Shown in pieces: positions 17,593-26,577 of a DNA stretch of 64,000 nucleotides. Within the stretch, counting starts at the first letter, position 1. Each line of letters begins with the position of its first letter. Source of the stretch: Bacteroidota bacterium (GTDB taxonomy: Bacteria; Bacteroidota; Ignavibacteria; Ignavibacteriales; Melioribacteraceae); contig JAEWUC010000008.1 of the NCBI GenBank assembly GCA_023397505.1, forward strand, positions 124,001 through 188,000, in the 5' to 3' direction. Below the pieces are notes generated by a model. The model was not told where the DNA came from and searched no databases. It saw nothing but the letters and a program-made list of their open reading frames with translations. The position numbers were made by a program, and so were the translations under genes.

Positions 17593-18891
17593 TTATTTGA
17601 TCAAAACCATTTTTTTTGTTTGTGAAAAATCACCCGCTGTTAAACGATAAAAATAAACTCCGCTGGAAACGCCGGGTTTTGAAATATCCGATGAGGATAT
17701 TTTTACATTATAATTGCCTGCTTGTTTAACTTCGTTTAACAACACCGCAATTTCTTTACCCATAATATCGTAAATTTTAAGTGTTACATAACTTTCCTTA
17801 GCTATTTGATAATTAATTAAAGTGCTTGGATTAAATGGATTTGGGTAGTTTTGAGAAAGACTGAACGAATTAGGAATGTGTGATTTTTCGGCAGACGATG
17901 TTATATTAATTGTGTCTAGAACCTCTACATATGGAACAACTTTATTGTCTATGTCTCTGCCTCCAAGAACCGCTACAAAGCGTCCCGCATTAACCGCCAT
18001 GGCGCCCTTACGCGGGTAATTAAGTTGTGGAAAATCTTCTGATACCTGCATAGAGCCGTCTTCGTTAAAAGTAACAAGCCAGACAGTTGAAAGGGGTTTA
18101 TGGGTTTCGTCAAGACCTCCTATAATAAATCCCTTCTTTATTATAGAGTTATAAACCGCGGCGCCCTCGTACCTTTTTGAGGGCAAAGAGGTTGAGAGTT
18201 TTTCCATATTTTTTTCTTTTATATTAAACTTGCTAATGGACGATAGAAGAGTGCCCTGCCGGGAAATACCGCCAAATATATAAATGTCATCTCCGATCAT
18301 AAACGACATGTGATTACCCGGCTTATCGCTTGCAGTATAATCGAAAGTAAAACCGAATTGCTTTGTATCAAGATTATATTCTATTATAAACGGAAGATTA
18401 TTATACGGGCTATTATCTGTTGGGTCGCCTCCAATAATATATAGATTATCACCCTTAACGTATCCCGTAGAAGAAGAGCGTGCAAAATTGCTGTCTGTAT
18501 CGTAAACTTGCGGTACCGAAAAGGCCGGTTTAAATGTCCAAGATTCCAAATTTTCTTTAATAGCCTCAAACTTATTATTGCCGCCGAAATAAACAACAGA
18601 AGATTTCCAAGTATTGGCTACAAAATTTTGACGCGGCTGCTGCATGTTGCCTACAATTTGCCATGTGTTTGTCGGGATGTAACATTCTTGTATCCAATTT
18701 ACAGTATCCTGTTCTATATAAGAATAACCGCCGAGCACGTAAATTTTTTCATCTTTAGATGACGGATCATTAACTGCTTGTGCGCCCCAGACGGGGAATT
18801 TCATTTCGCCTATTACTTTCCATTCATAACCCTGGGAACAAACACTTGCCCAAGCCGAAATAAATAAAAGTAACGATAATATTTTTTTCAT
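17593..18891 (-). CDS. Kelch-repeat protein secreted by the type IX system
   Basis: This 432-residue protein has a signal peptide (KKILSLLLFISAWASVCSQ), then five or so kelch repeats (KIYVLGGYSY, NLYIIGGDP, DIYIFGGIS, GFIIGGLD, FVAVLGGRD) forming a beta-propeller. The C-terminus is a type A T9SS sorting domain: LSQNYPNPFNPSTLINY, GKEIAVLLN and the final KKMVLIK. It should be exported through the outer membrane and anchored or released. Its place in an operon with a sigma-54 activator and a PEGA kinase suggests surface exposure linked to this signalling system. Confidence 0.9.
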   Translation of the reverse strand: MKKILSLLLFISAWASVCSQGYEWKVIGEMKFPVWGAQAVNDPSSKDEKIYVLGGYSYIEQDTVNWIQECYIPTNTWQIVGNMQQPRQNFVANTWKSSVVYFGGNNKFEAIKENLESWTFKPAFSVPQVYDTDSNFARSSSTGYVKGDNLYIIGGDPTDNSPYNNLPFIIEYNLDTKQFGFTFDYTASDKPGNHMSFMIGDDIYIFGGISRQGTLLSSISKFNIKEKNMEKLSTSLPSKRYEGAAVYNSIIKKGFIIGGLDETHKPLSTVWLVTFNEDGSMQVSEDFPQLNYPRKGAMAVNAGRFVAVLGGRDIDNKVVPYVEVLDTINITSSAEKSHIPNSFSLSQNYPNPFNPSTLINYQIAKESYVTLKIYDIMGKEIAVLLNEVKQAGNYNVKISSSDISKPGVSSGVYFYRLTAGDFSQTKKMVLIK

Positions 18892-18936
18892 AAGATTCTT
18901 CTTTTTTACCTGAATGAAGTCAATTTTTATACCATA

Positions 18937-20502
18937 TTATTTTTTAAATGTGATTTTAACTTTAATTGTGTCATTTTTTTTTGCCCTAAAACTCGTATCT
19001 ATATCTTTATAAAAAGGATTCTTTACTGTTAGATTTACAAAACCGGGTACAACTTTTATTAAACCAAGCCGCGGCGTTGTTCCTTTTAAATCTCCGTTAA
19101 CATATACATGACCCCAGGGCAAAACATCGCATTTTACATAAGACATCGTCGTGTCTAAAAGGACATTTATTTTTGTCGATTCGCCGTCTCTAATAATTAT
19201 TTCCTCTGAATATGGTGGATAATCAGGATGAACTAATTTTAATGTATGGCTTCCAGCTAAAAACTGCATGGGGCGCTGCATGGGTGTCGAGCCGATTTTT
19301 TCCCCATCAACATAAACGTCCGCAAATGGCAGACAATTAACAGTTAACGCTCCATATGCAATTACCCCGTTCTGATTTTGATTTTGTTCGGAATTAATTT
19401 CTTTGTCGCCCGGCGCCTTGTTTTCAATCAGCGGAACATCAAAATTACTACCGTTAATGTTATCTTCTGTTGGGGGATTTTCTTTCAATTTGTTTTGGGT
19501 TTTATCTTCGGCAATATTTTCAGTCTCGGCGGTTGATGGCAGCTTTCCGTCATTTGCGTCTTTTGTTAATTGTAATGCAATAACGAAAACAAAAATGAAA
19601 ATTAATAAAGCAAATGCCGTAATAATTTTTTTTCTATCGGACTTAGCTTTTTTCTCGCCGCGTTTAATGGTGAGAGTTTGTTCTTCCAACGAAACGTTTA
19701 AATCCTTTAATGTTTCAAGCGCCCCGGCGTAACGCTGTTCCGGCCTTTTTCGTAAAAGACGATAAAGAACATCTTTAATCTCTGGCTGAATAACTTTTAG
19801 GTTTTCTTCCAGAGAGTCTTCGCTGTACGACATTATCTCGTTTAAAGTCAAGGTAACATTTTCTTTTAAGAAAGGATTTTTCCCGGCGAACAATTCATAC
19901 AAAAGAACACCTGTGGAAAACAAATCACTTTGCAAGGTTAATTTTGCACCGCGCACCTGTTCGGGCGACATATAACTTGGAGTTCCGACAATCGAGTACG
20001 GATTTGTTACGAAGCTATCTTCGGATGAAAGCGCGAGCCCAAAATCTCCCAATTTTAAATTCAAGTTGCTGTCAATAAAAACATTTTCGGGCTTTATGTC
20101 GCGGTGAATTATTTGGAAAGAATGCGCGTAATGAAGAGCTTTTAAAAGCTGAATCATCAAATGTTTTTTTTCGTCGAACGATAAGGTTTTTGAATTAAGA
20201 ACGTTTCTAAGACTTGTGCCCTCTATGTATTCGAAAGATATGTAAAAAAATTCCTTACTCGTTCCGAAATCCAGGACTTTTATAATGTTCGGGTGATCTA
20301 ATTTTGCAAGAAGTTTTGCCTCGCGTTTAAATCTTTCAACCAACGCCTGGTCGGAAAGCTTTAACGTATTAAGAACCTTTAAAATTATTTTCTTACTTAA
20401 ATATATATGATTGGCGAGATACACCGCGGCGTGCTCGTCTTTTTTAAGAACCTCAATTATCTCAAACTTTTCAAACAATATTTCGGTAGTCATTCCGTGC
20501 AT
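18937..20502 (-). CDS. PEGA-domain membrane Ser/Thr protein kinase
   Basis: The eukaryotic-type kinase domain (13-270) has Lys42, HRDIKPEN (Asp135), DFG (153-155) and GTPSYMSPEQ. The glycine-rich loop is degenerate (VLKKDEHAAVYLA, no GxGxxG), which is unusual. One transmembrane helix (about 293-312) is followed by an acidic Asn/Glu-rich linker and two PEGA domains (about 378-515) outside the membrane. ATG at 20502, just after the stop of the sigma-54 gene, is chosen over an in-frame TTG at 20517. PEGA domains may sense envelope or cell-wall cues; the regulator encoded upstream is a possible substrate. Confidence 0.88.
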   Translation of the reverse strand: MHGMTTEILFEKFEIIEVLKKDEHAAVYLANHIYLSKKIILKVLNTLKLSDQALVERFKREAKLLAKLDHPNIIKVLDFGTSKEFFYISFEYIEGTSLRNVLNSKTLSFDEKKHLMIQLLKALHYAHSFQIIHRDIKPENVFIDSNLNLKLGDFGLALSSEDSFVTNPYSIVGTPSYMSPEQVRGAKLTLQSDLFSTGVLLYELFAGKNPFLKENVTLTLNEIMSYSEDSLEENLKVIQPEIKDVLYRLLRKRPEQRYAGALETLKDLNVSLEEQTLTIKRGEKKAKSDRKKIITAFALLIFIFVFVIALQLTKDANDGKLPSTAETENIAEDKTQNKLKENPPTEDNINGSNFDVPLIENKAPGDKEINSEQNQNQNGVIAYGALTVNCLPFADVYVDGEKIGSTPMQRPMQFLAGSHTLKLVHPDYPPYSEEIIIRDGESTKINVLLDTTMSYVKCDVLPWGHVYVNGDLKGTTPRLGLIKVVPGFVNLTVKNPFYKDIDTSFRAKKNDTIKVKITFKK

Positions 20503-20503
20503 T

Positions 20504-21994
20504 TTATTGCTCGCCAAGTTCTTTAAGTTTTAGCTGTATCCATCTAACAGAAACATCGAGGGATTTTGCGGTTGAAGTTCTATTGCCGTTAAATTCTTCA
20601 AGACGTTTTTTAAGAAGTAGAAATTCAAATTCGCCGAGAGTTCCTTTAAAGTCAATTAGATCTTTACTATCCTCAAGAATGATATGATCCGTGTGAATTT
20701 TATTTGAATCGCAAAGTATAACCGCACGCTGAATAACATTTATCAGCTGGCGAATATTTCCGGGCCAGTAATACCCCTCAAGTTTTTTTATTGCCGCTGG
20801 ATCAATAGGAATTTCTTTCTGTGCTAATTTTTTAATGAAATGACTTGCGAGCAACGGAATGTCTTCCCTTCTTTCCCGTAGCGGCGGCATTTTTATAGGA
20901 AAGACATTTAATCTATAAAACAAATCTTCGCGGAAAACTCCATCCTTCGACAGTGCGTGTAAATCTTTATTCGTTGCCGCAACAATGCGGACATCTATTT
21001 TTTTTACCTTGGTGTCGCCGAGCCGGATAATTTCCATATTCTCTAAAACACGAAGAAGTTTTGCTTGAAGCGCGATTGATATGTCCGCAATTTCATCAAG
21101 AAAAAAAGTACCGCCATCTGCGGCTTCAAGCAGTCCCTGTTTATCCGAGTTGGCGCCGGTAAAAGCCCCTTTTTTGTAACCGAATAATTCGCTTTCAAGA
21201 AGACTATCGGGAATAGAGCCGCAAAATTGACCCAAAAAAGGTTTGTCCTTTCGCCTGCTTAATTGATGAATTGCTTTCGCGGCAATTTCTTTTCCGGTTC
21301 CGCTTTCACCGGTTATCAAAACCGTTGCCTCGGTTAATGCAACTTTATGAATTAGTTGGGCAAGGTTTCTCATCACGGGACTATTGCCGATCATCTCCGG
21401 AATATCTTCAGTCGACTGAAGTTTGTTCATCAAAATCCGGTTCTCTTTTTCAAGCTCTTCAAGTTTTATAATACGATCGAGCGCGAGAGAAACCAGGTTA
21501 GAAAAGAAGTTTAAAAAGATCAAATTTTCTTCAGTAAACTCTCTTCTGTCCAAAGTGCTGTCTGCAACAATTACTCCCCAGACTTTTCTATCTCTTACGA
21601 TTGGAACGCCGATAACCGATTTGATACGGTGAATCTGCACACTTTCGAATTGTGATAAATTCGGATCGCCCATTACATCGTGATATAACAGCGGTCTTTT
21701 TTCTTTAATTACTTTTTGAAGAATTCCCGAAGAAAATTGATTAATATCCGTTATGCTCTCGTTCGAAATTTTTCTCGCAGATATAATCGAGAATTGATTT
21801 GTCGGCTCGTCGTATTTTACGAACAAACCTCTTTCGGCATTAATCACATTTATTACAACATCAATAGCGTTCTCAATTAAAGAATCCTGTTGGTTTGGTG
21901 AATTTAGTACCTGCGTGAATTCAAATAGAGCTTCAAATTCTTCCTTTGAAAGATTCTTTAGATGATTGACATTTCCTACGTAAAAATTGCTCAT
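20504..21994 (-). CDS. GAF-domain sigma-54-dependent transcriptional activator
   Basis: The GAF sensor domain covers about 20-175, followed by a coiled linker (LEELEKENRIL). The AAA+ domain has Walker A GESGTGKE (229-236), GAFTGA (276-281), FFLDEIADIS and AATNKDL. A Fis-like HTH ends the protein (NRTSTAKSLDVSVRWIQLKL). It has no receiver domain, so it is activated by ligand binding to GAF or by phosphorylation. A Ser/Thr kinase gene follows directly, so control by that kinase is plausible, as in myxobacterial kinase-enhancer-binding-protein pairs. That comparison is from known biology; the link here is inference. Confidence 0.92.
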   Translation of the reverse strand: MSNFYVGNVNHLKNLSKEEFEALFEFTQVLNSPNQQDSLIENAIDVVINVINAERGLFVKYDEPTNQFSIISARKISNESITDINQFSSGILQKVIKEKRPLLYHDVMGDPNLSQFESVQIHRIKSVIGVPIVRDRKVWGVIVADSTLDRREFTEENLIFLNFFSNLVSLALDRIIKLEELEKENRILMNKLQSTEDIPEMIGNSPVMRNLAQLIHKVALTEATVLITGESGTGKEIAAKAIHQLSRRKDKPFLGQFCGSIPDSLLESELFGYKKGAFTGANSDKQGLLEAADGGTFFLDEIADISIALQAKLLRVLENMEIIRLGDTKVKKIDVRIVAATNKDLHALSKDGVFREDLFYRLNVFPIKMPPLRERREDIPLLASHFIKKLAQKEIPIDPAAIKKLEGYYWPGNIRQLINVIQRAVILCDSNKIHTDHIILEDSKDLIDFKGTLGEFEFLLLKKRLEEFNGNRTSTAKSLDVSVRWIQLKLKELGEQ

Positions 21995-22006
21995 ATATAT
22001 TCTTTA

Positions 22007-23230
22007 TTATCTGACACTAAATGTTGCAAGAAAAGATCTTGCTTTGTTTCCGTAATCGTCCACACACCAAACCACCCAATAATAATCTCCCGCAGAAAGA
22101 GGAGTATCAACAACACATTGAAAGTCATCTTTAGAAATATTGTCTTTGTCCCACATTAAAATAGGAGAAACCTCATCGGTAAATATTTGTACTGAATAGT
22201 AGAAATTAAAACCCGGTTGAAGTTTTTGCCACTTTAATATGGGGGTTGTGCTGGTAGCAATTCCGTTGATAGGAGAATCAACAGCTATTATTTGATTAAT
22301 AACGCGCTTAACGTTTGAAAAACCGACCACGAATGACTTGTTGTTCAAGTCTTTTACAATGATATAGAAATTTTTTCCTATGGCTTCTTCCATTGAAAAT
22401 AGATTCATGTCCGATTGTGTAAAGCTTCCTTCAAAATTTCTTGTTGTTAAATTATACCTGATTAGTTTCGAAAATTTTAACTCATCACAATTTATGAATA
22501 CACTGTCAATTTCTCCTTCGTCGTCGGATATATTTACATGAACTTCCATGCGATAAGTTTTCTTTTCGGGATATCTATTTTCTACGCTTGTAAATATTTT
22601 AAAATCGTGCAGCATGGGTATAGAATTCAAATAAATTGTACCGATATCTTTAGACTCTTCTCTTTGATTGCTGAATTCAACATAGAAAGAATCTATACTG
22701 TAATTAGCCGTTTCAAAAAACAACCAGCCGCTTTCATATGATGTATTTTCAAAAACAAACTCACCCTGTTTGTTGGTGCTCGTTAAAATATTATTATTCT
22801 TCCAAAGTACTTTTACATTTTGCAATGCTTTTAAAGAAGGCGCGGAGGCTCTTACAATTCCTTTAATCTTTCCGATAGTATAATCTAATCTTCTTTCTTC
22901 AAGGCGTATATTTTTTTGATTATTCCAAACAACAAGTATAGAATCTTTTTTAAATCCTTCTTTTTCTATATAAACAATTCCGTTTTGTAAACGTGCTTTC
23001 TCTATTTTGTAGTACCCGTTAATATCTGTAATTACAGAAAGATTTTGTTCTTTAAATGTAACGCGTGCACCCGGCAACGGATCGCGAGGATAAGAAAAAA
23101 CATACCCATCCAATTGCCCGATATTATAAGCCGGACTTTGCGGATCCAGAGGATTTAACCTTGGCGCATCGCAAGATGTAAACAAAATTGCGATTACTAT
23201 TGCAGATATTGTAATAATTAAGCGAATCAT
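22007..23230 (-). CDS. Lipoprotein with carboxypeptidase regulatory-like repeats
   Basis: This 407-residue protein has a lipobox (ILFTSC, Cys20). Two carboxypeptidase regulatory-like (CarboxypepD_reg) beta-sandwich units follow: DGYVFSYPRDPLPGARV with the DINGYYKI end, and KGIVRASAPSLKALQNVKV with TNKQGEFVFEN. The C-terminal part (about 190-407) resembles fibronectin-type beta structure and ends SFLATFSVR. It should be anchored in the outer membrane or periplasm. It is the first gene of the operon and starts 12 bases before the sigma-54 activator gene, so it may be the sensor or a coregulated surface component. Confidence 0.78.
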   Translation of the reverse strand: MIRLIITISAIVIAILFTSCDAPRLNPLDPQSPAYNIGQLDGYVFSYPRDPLPGARVTFKEQNLSVITDINGYYKIEKARLQNGIVYIEKEGFKKDSILVVWNNQKNIRLEERRLDYTIGKIKGIVRASAPSLKALQNVKVLWKNNNILTSTNKQGEFVFENTSYESGWLFFETANYSIDSFYVEFSNQREESKDIGTIYLNSIPMLHDFKIFTSVENRYPEKKTYRMEVHVNISDDEGEIDSVFINCDELKFSKLIRYNLTTRNFEGSFTQSDMNLFSMEEAIGKNFYIIVKDLNNKSFVVGFSNVKRVINQIIAVDSPINGIATSTTPILKWQKLQPGFNFYYSVQIFTDEVSPILMWDKDNISKDDFQCVVDTPLSAGDYYWVVWCVDDYGNKARSFLATFSVR

Positions 23231-23328
23231 TCAATCTTGTTAAAATTCAAATGGTAAGATAGTTTATTTGCGCAAATTTTTCGCACTTAGTAATTTTTTC
23301 GCGCATAATATGCAGATATTTTTTCAAA

Positions 23329-24117
23329 TTATAAATTCAAATATACATTACCTGTTAAGTAGAGCACGGCTTTACCCGAAATTTTTATTCTATGGCTCTG
23401 ATCCTCACAAATAAGCTCGCCGCCTCGTTTTGAAATTTGACGCGCAATTAATTTTTTCTTCCCAAGCTTTTCAGACCAATATGGAACCAATACCGTATGA
23501 GCAGAGCCGGTTACCGGATCTTCGTTAATACCGGAATTCGGTGCGAACATGCGGGAAACAAAATCAACACTTTTTCCTTTTGCTGAAATTATTACCGCAT
23601 CGGGATGAAGTTTTTTTATGATCTCAAATTTTGGTTCATATGATTTAATGAATTCTTCCGAATCGAAAATAATTAATAGGAAAAATCCATTTGCCAAAAC
23701 TTCAATAGGTTCTTTTCCGAAACACTCAAAAATTTCTTTTGGAATATCCGTTGCACGAGGTATATTTGCCGGAAAATTTAGAGAAAGCAAATCGCCCTCG
23801 CGTTCTACAAATAATTCCCCGCTTTTTGAGATGAATTTTATTTTGTGCGCATCTTTGTCTATGAAATTAAAAATTACGTAAGCAGCCGCCAAAGTTGCAT
23901 GCCCGCACAAAGGTACTTCGACAGTCGGTGTCATCCAGCGAATATTGTATTGATCTCCATCCTTAATAAAGAACGCTGTCTCGGCTAAATTATTTTCTGC
24001 GGCAATGTCTTGTAAAACAGAATCATCGAGCCACTTTTCCAACGGAACAACCGCAGCAGGATTACCGCCGAATAGTTTTGATGCGAAAGCGTCAACTTGA
24101 TAAATAGGTAAAATCAT
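23329..24117 (-). CDS. PhzF family isomerase/epimerase
   Basis: This 262-residue PhzF-fold protein has FGGNPAAVV, the catalytic Glu region NNLAETAFF, TPTVEVPLCGHATLAAAYV, and EDPVTGSAHTVLVPYW. Members isomerise small molecules; the substrate is unknown for most chromosomal copies. The start at 24117 is chosen over the frame opening at 24153 because TTGGGGAAATT precedes this ATG. The neighbour on the same strand is a DUF84 phosphatase, but 63 bases separate them. Confidence 0.88.
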   Translation of the reverse strand: MILPIYQVDAFASKLFGGNPAAVVPLEKWLDDSVLQDIAAENNLAETAFFIKDGDQYNIRWMTPTVEVPLCGHATLAAAYVIFNFIDKDAHKIKFISKSGELFVEREGDLLSLNFPANIPRATDIPKEIFECFGKEPIEVLANGFFLLIIFDSEEFIKSYEPKFEIIKKLHPDAVIISAKGKSVDFVSRMFAPNSGINEDPVTGSAHTVLVPYWSEKLGKKKLIARQISKRGGELICEDQSHRIKISGKAVLYLTGNVYLNL

Positions 24118-24180
24118 AATTTCCCCAATGACAATTTTTTTGTTCTTGTTCACATCTAATAATTCAATGTTAAGAGCATG

Positions 24181-24720
24181 CTATTTAAAAAACATATCTA
24201 TATGTAAAAAAGGAATTAGGGCAACTTTTAATCCCTCAACATATAGTTCTTTTCTACTCATTACACCATTTGTAAAAAAACTGATTGCACCGCCGCGCTG
24301 TTTGGTGTTTTGCTCATTCATAATTTCATCCATAACATCGCCGAGCTCTTTGCCGGATAATAGATTATTGACAATGCCAATAGGTAGTTCGAAAGCGGGC
24401 GAATTTCCAAAACCTATATTTTTTTCTTTATCTATAATGCACATGCAGCCGAATGCAAACCAACGATCAAATTGTTTCGAAATCCCGCCCTCGATTCCAA
24501 CAAAAAAATCCGCACCAATATTATTTTTAGAATTAAATTCAAATAAGTTTAACGCGCGGTTTTGAGCGCCGGCGTATGTTTCATCATTAATCGGTTGTGC
24601 GGAAACTTTTGACGCGATTTCAATTCCTTCAACAGAAATATTTCCGAAATATTTTGAAAATGCTTCTTCAACCGAAATAATCTTAACCGGATTTTTAGAG
24701 CCAACAAGAATTTTAAACAT
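24181..24720 (-). CDS. yjjX: Inosine/xanthosine triphosphatase (DUF84, YjjX-like)
   Basis: The protein begins MFKILVGSKNPVKIISVEEAF and carries SAQPINDETYAGAQNRA, GADFFVGIEGGI and QRGGAISFFTNG, all conserved in the DUF84/YjjX family that hydrolyses ITP/XTP to cleanse non-canonical purine nucleotides. Length (180) matches. ATG at 24720 is preferred over the frame opening at 24750 because the family begins at this Met. It lies 20 bases after nadA's end; whether it belongs to the nad operon is uncertain. Confidence 0.88.
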   Translation of the reverse strand: MFKILVGSKNPVKIISVEEAFSKYFGNISVEGIEIASKVSAQPINDETYAGAQNRALNLFEFNSKNNIGADFFVGIEGGISKQFDRWFAFGCMCIIDKEKNIGFGNSPAFELPIGIVNNLLSGKELGDVMDEIMNEQNTKQRGGAISFFTNGVMSRKELYVEGLKVALIPFLHIDMFFK

Positions 24721-24769
24721 TTGTTTTTGGTTATAAAATAAAAAATACAAACAAGTAATTGTATAAAGA

Positions 24770-25705
24770 TTATACTCTGCTAATCATTCTTTCAATAGGC
24801 AGACGTGCTTTTGTGGCCAATTCTTCGGGTACCGTCACTTCGTATTTTTCATGAAGAAGCGATTCGTATAATTTTTCTACAGTTATCATTTTCATGTATT
24901 CGCAGATAGAGTTTTCGCTTAACGGGTAAAAACCGGCTTGTGGTTTTAGTTTCTTTAATCTGTGTAATATCCCAACTTCTGTAGCAATAACAAATTCATT
25001 TTTATCTGATCTTTCAACAAAATTTATCATTCCTTCCGTTGAATGAATGTGAATGTTCTTACAGTCAAAATACATTTGAGATTTTAACATGCACGATGAC
25101 GAACATCCGCATTCGGGGTGGATTAAAAATTCAGCATTCGGGTGCAGTGCCTGTGCTTCGCCGAAATTAACATCTCCAATTTTTTCGTGAACATGACACG
25201 CGCCGTTCCAAATTTCCATTTCTCTTCCAGTAACAGAAGAAACATACTGACCCAAAAATCTGTCCGGCAGAAAAAGAATTTTTTTGCCGGGTGGAATTGA
25301 TTTTACAATCTTAACAGCATTTGAAGAAGTTACACAATAGTCGCTTTCGGCTTTTATTTCCGCAGTAGTGTTTACGTATGAAACAACAACTGCATCCGGG
25401 AATTCTTTTTTCCACCGGCGTAAATGTTCTACAGAAATTGACGCAGCTAAAGAACAACCCGCATCCAAATCGGGTATTATTACTTTTTTATTCGGTGAAA
25501 TTATTGATGCGGTTTCGGCCATGAAATGAACGCCGCAGAAAACAATTAACTCTGCATTTGTTGATGCCGCCTGCTGCGATAAACCAAGGGAATCACCGAC
25601 AAAATCGGCAACGTCTTGTACTTCGGGAATTTGGTAATTGTGCGCGAGTATAACGGCGTTTTTTTCTTTTTTTAGTTTTTGTATTTCATCTATTAAATCA
25701 TCCAT
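24770..25705 (-). CDS. nadA: Quinolinate synthase NadA
   Basis: NadA condenses iminoaspartate with dihydroxyacetone phosphate to quinolinate using a [4Fe-4S] cluster. The three conserved ligands are seen in DLDAGCSLA (C84), GACHVH (C170) and SENSICEYMK (C268). LAHNYQIPEVQDVADFVGDS and HPEC are family signatures. GTG at 25708 is in frame, but ATG at 25705 lies at better distance from GAAGG. It is the last gene of nadB-nadC-nadA. The NadA sequence has CGCSSSC after HPEC, with extra cysteines typical of some anaerobes' copies. Confidence 0.95.
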   Translation of the reverse strand: MDDLIDEIQKLKKEKNAVILAHNYQIPEVQDVADFVGDSLGLSQQAASTNAELIVFCGVHFMAETASIISPNKKVIIPDLDAGCSLAASISVEHLRRWKKEFPDAVVVSYVNTTAEIKAESDYCVTSSNAVKIVKSIPPGKKILFLPDRFLGQYVSSVTGREMEIWNGACHVHEKIGDVNFGEAQALHPNAEFLIHPECGCSSSCMLKSQMYFDCKNIHIHSTEGMINFVERSDKNEFVIATEVGILHRLKKLKPQAGFYPLSENSICEYMKMITVEKLYESLLHEKYEVTVPEELATKARLPIERMISRV

Positions 25706-25740
25706 CACAACCTTCTTTTAATAACAAAGAAACAAACTTT

Positions 25741-26577
25741 TTAAACTATTTTCATATTAATATCGAGTGCTTTTACGGAATGGGTTAATGCCCCAACAGA
25801 AATATAATCAACCCCCGTTTTCGCAATAGCTTTCGCGGTATTTAGATTAACATTTCCCGACGCCTCGGTTTTTATCTTTCCGCCTATTATTTTTACCGCC
25901 TCTTTCATCGTTCCAATTGACATATTATCAAGCATAATTATATCAACTTTTGTTTTAACAGCTTCTCGTACTTCGTCAAGATTTTTTGTCTCTACTTCAA
26001 TTTTCATTTTCTTTTTTAGATTCATTTTTATTTGAGCAACGGCGTTTGTAATGCTTCCTGCTGTCTTAATGTGATTGTCTTTAATAAGCACCATATCATA
26101 AAGTCCAATGCGGTGATTTGTTCCGCCGCCGATTTTCACGGAGTATTTGTCAAGCATTCTTAAACCAGGTGCTGTTTTTCTCGTATCTAAAATCTTGGAA
26201 TTTGTACCATATATTTTTTTTACAAATGCATTTGTCGCTGTTGCAATGCCCGACATACGTTGCAATAAGTTTAATGCAGTTCTTTCGCAAGTTAATAGAG
26301 TTCGTAAATTTCCTTTTATTTCTGCAATAATAGACCCGGCTTTTACTACATCGCCATCTTTAACAAAACTTTTCCATACAATTTTTTTATCAAACTTTTC
26401 AAAAACGGTTTTTGCGATTATCAACCCTGCTATTACGCCGTCTTCTTTTGCCATAAACAATGCTTTTGATTTTTTATCGCGGGGAACAATGAAATTGGTT
26501 GTTATGTCGCCCGATTGAATATCTTCGTTTAACGCGGCGTTAATAATTTTTTTTAGCTGTTTTTTATCCATTGTCAT
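25741..26577 (-). CDS. nadC: Nicotinate-nucleotide pyrophosphorylase NadC
   Basis: NadC turns quinolinate and PRPP into nicotinate mononucleotide. The protein has LNEDIQSGDITTNF, the RTALNLLQRMSGIATATN stretch, ILDTRKTAPGLRMLDKYSVKIGGGTNHR, and the phosphate-binding end SGNVNLNTAKAIAKTGVDYISVG. Length (278) is standard. The start overlaps the nadB stop by 4 bases (ATGA), so it is coupled to nadB. Confidence 0.95.
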   Translation of the reverse strand: MTMDKKQLKKIINAALNEDIQSGDITTNFIVPRDKKSKALFMAKEDGVIAGLIIAKTVFEKFDKKIVWKSFVKDGDVVKAGSIIAEIKGNLRTLLTCERTALNLLQRMSGIATATNAFVKKIYGTNSKILDTRKTAPGLRMLDKYSVKIGGGTNHRIGLYDMVLIKDNHIKTAGSITNAVAQIKMNLKKKMKIEVETKNLDEVREAVKTKVDIIMLDNMSIGTMKEAVKIIGGKIKTEASGNVNLNTAKAIAKTGVDYISVGALTHSVKALDINMKIV

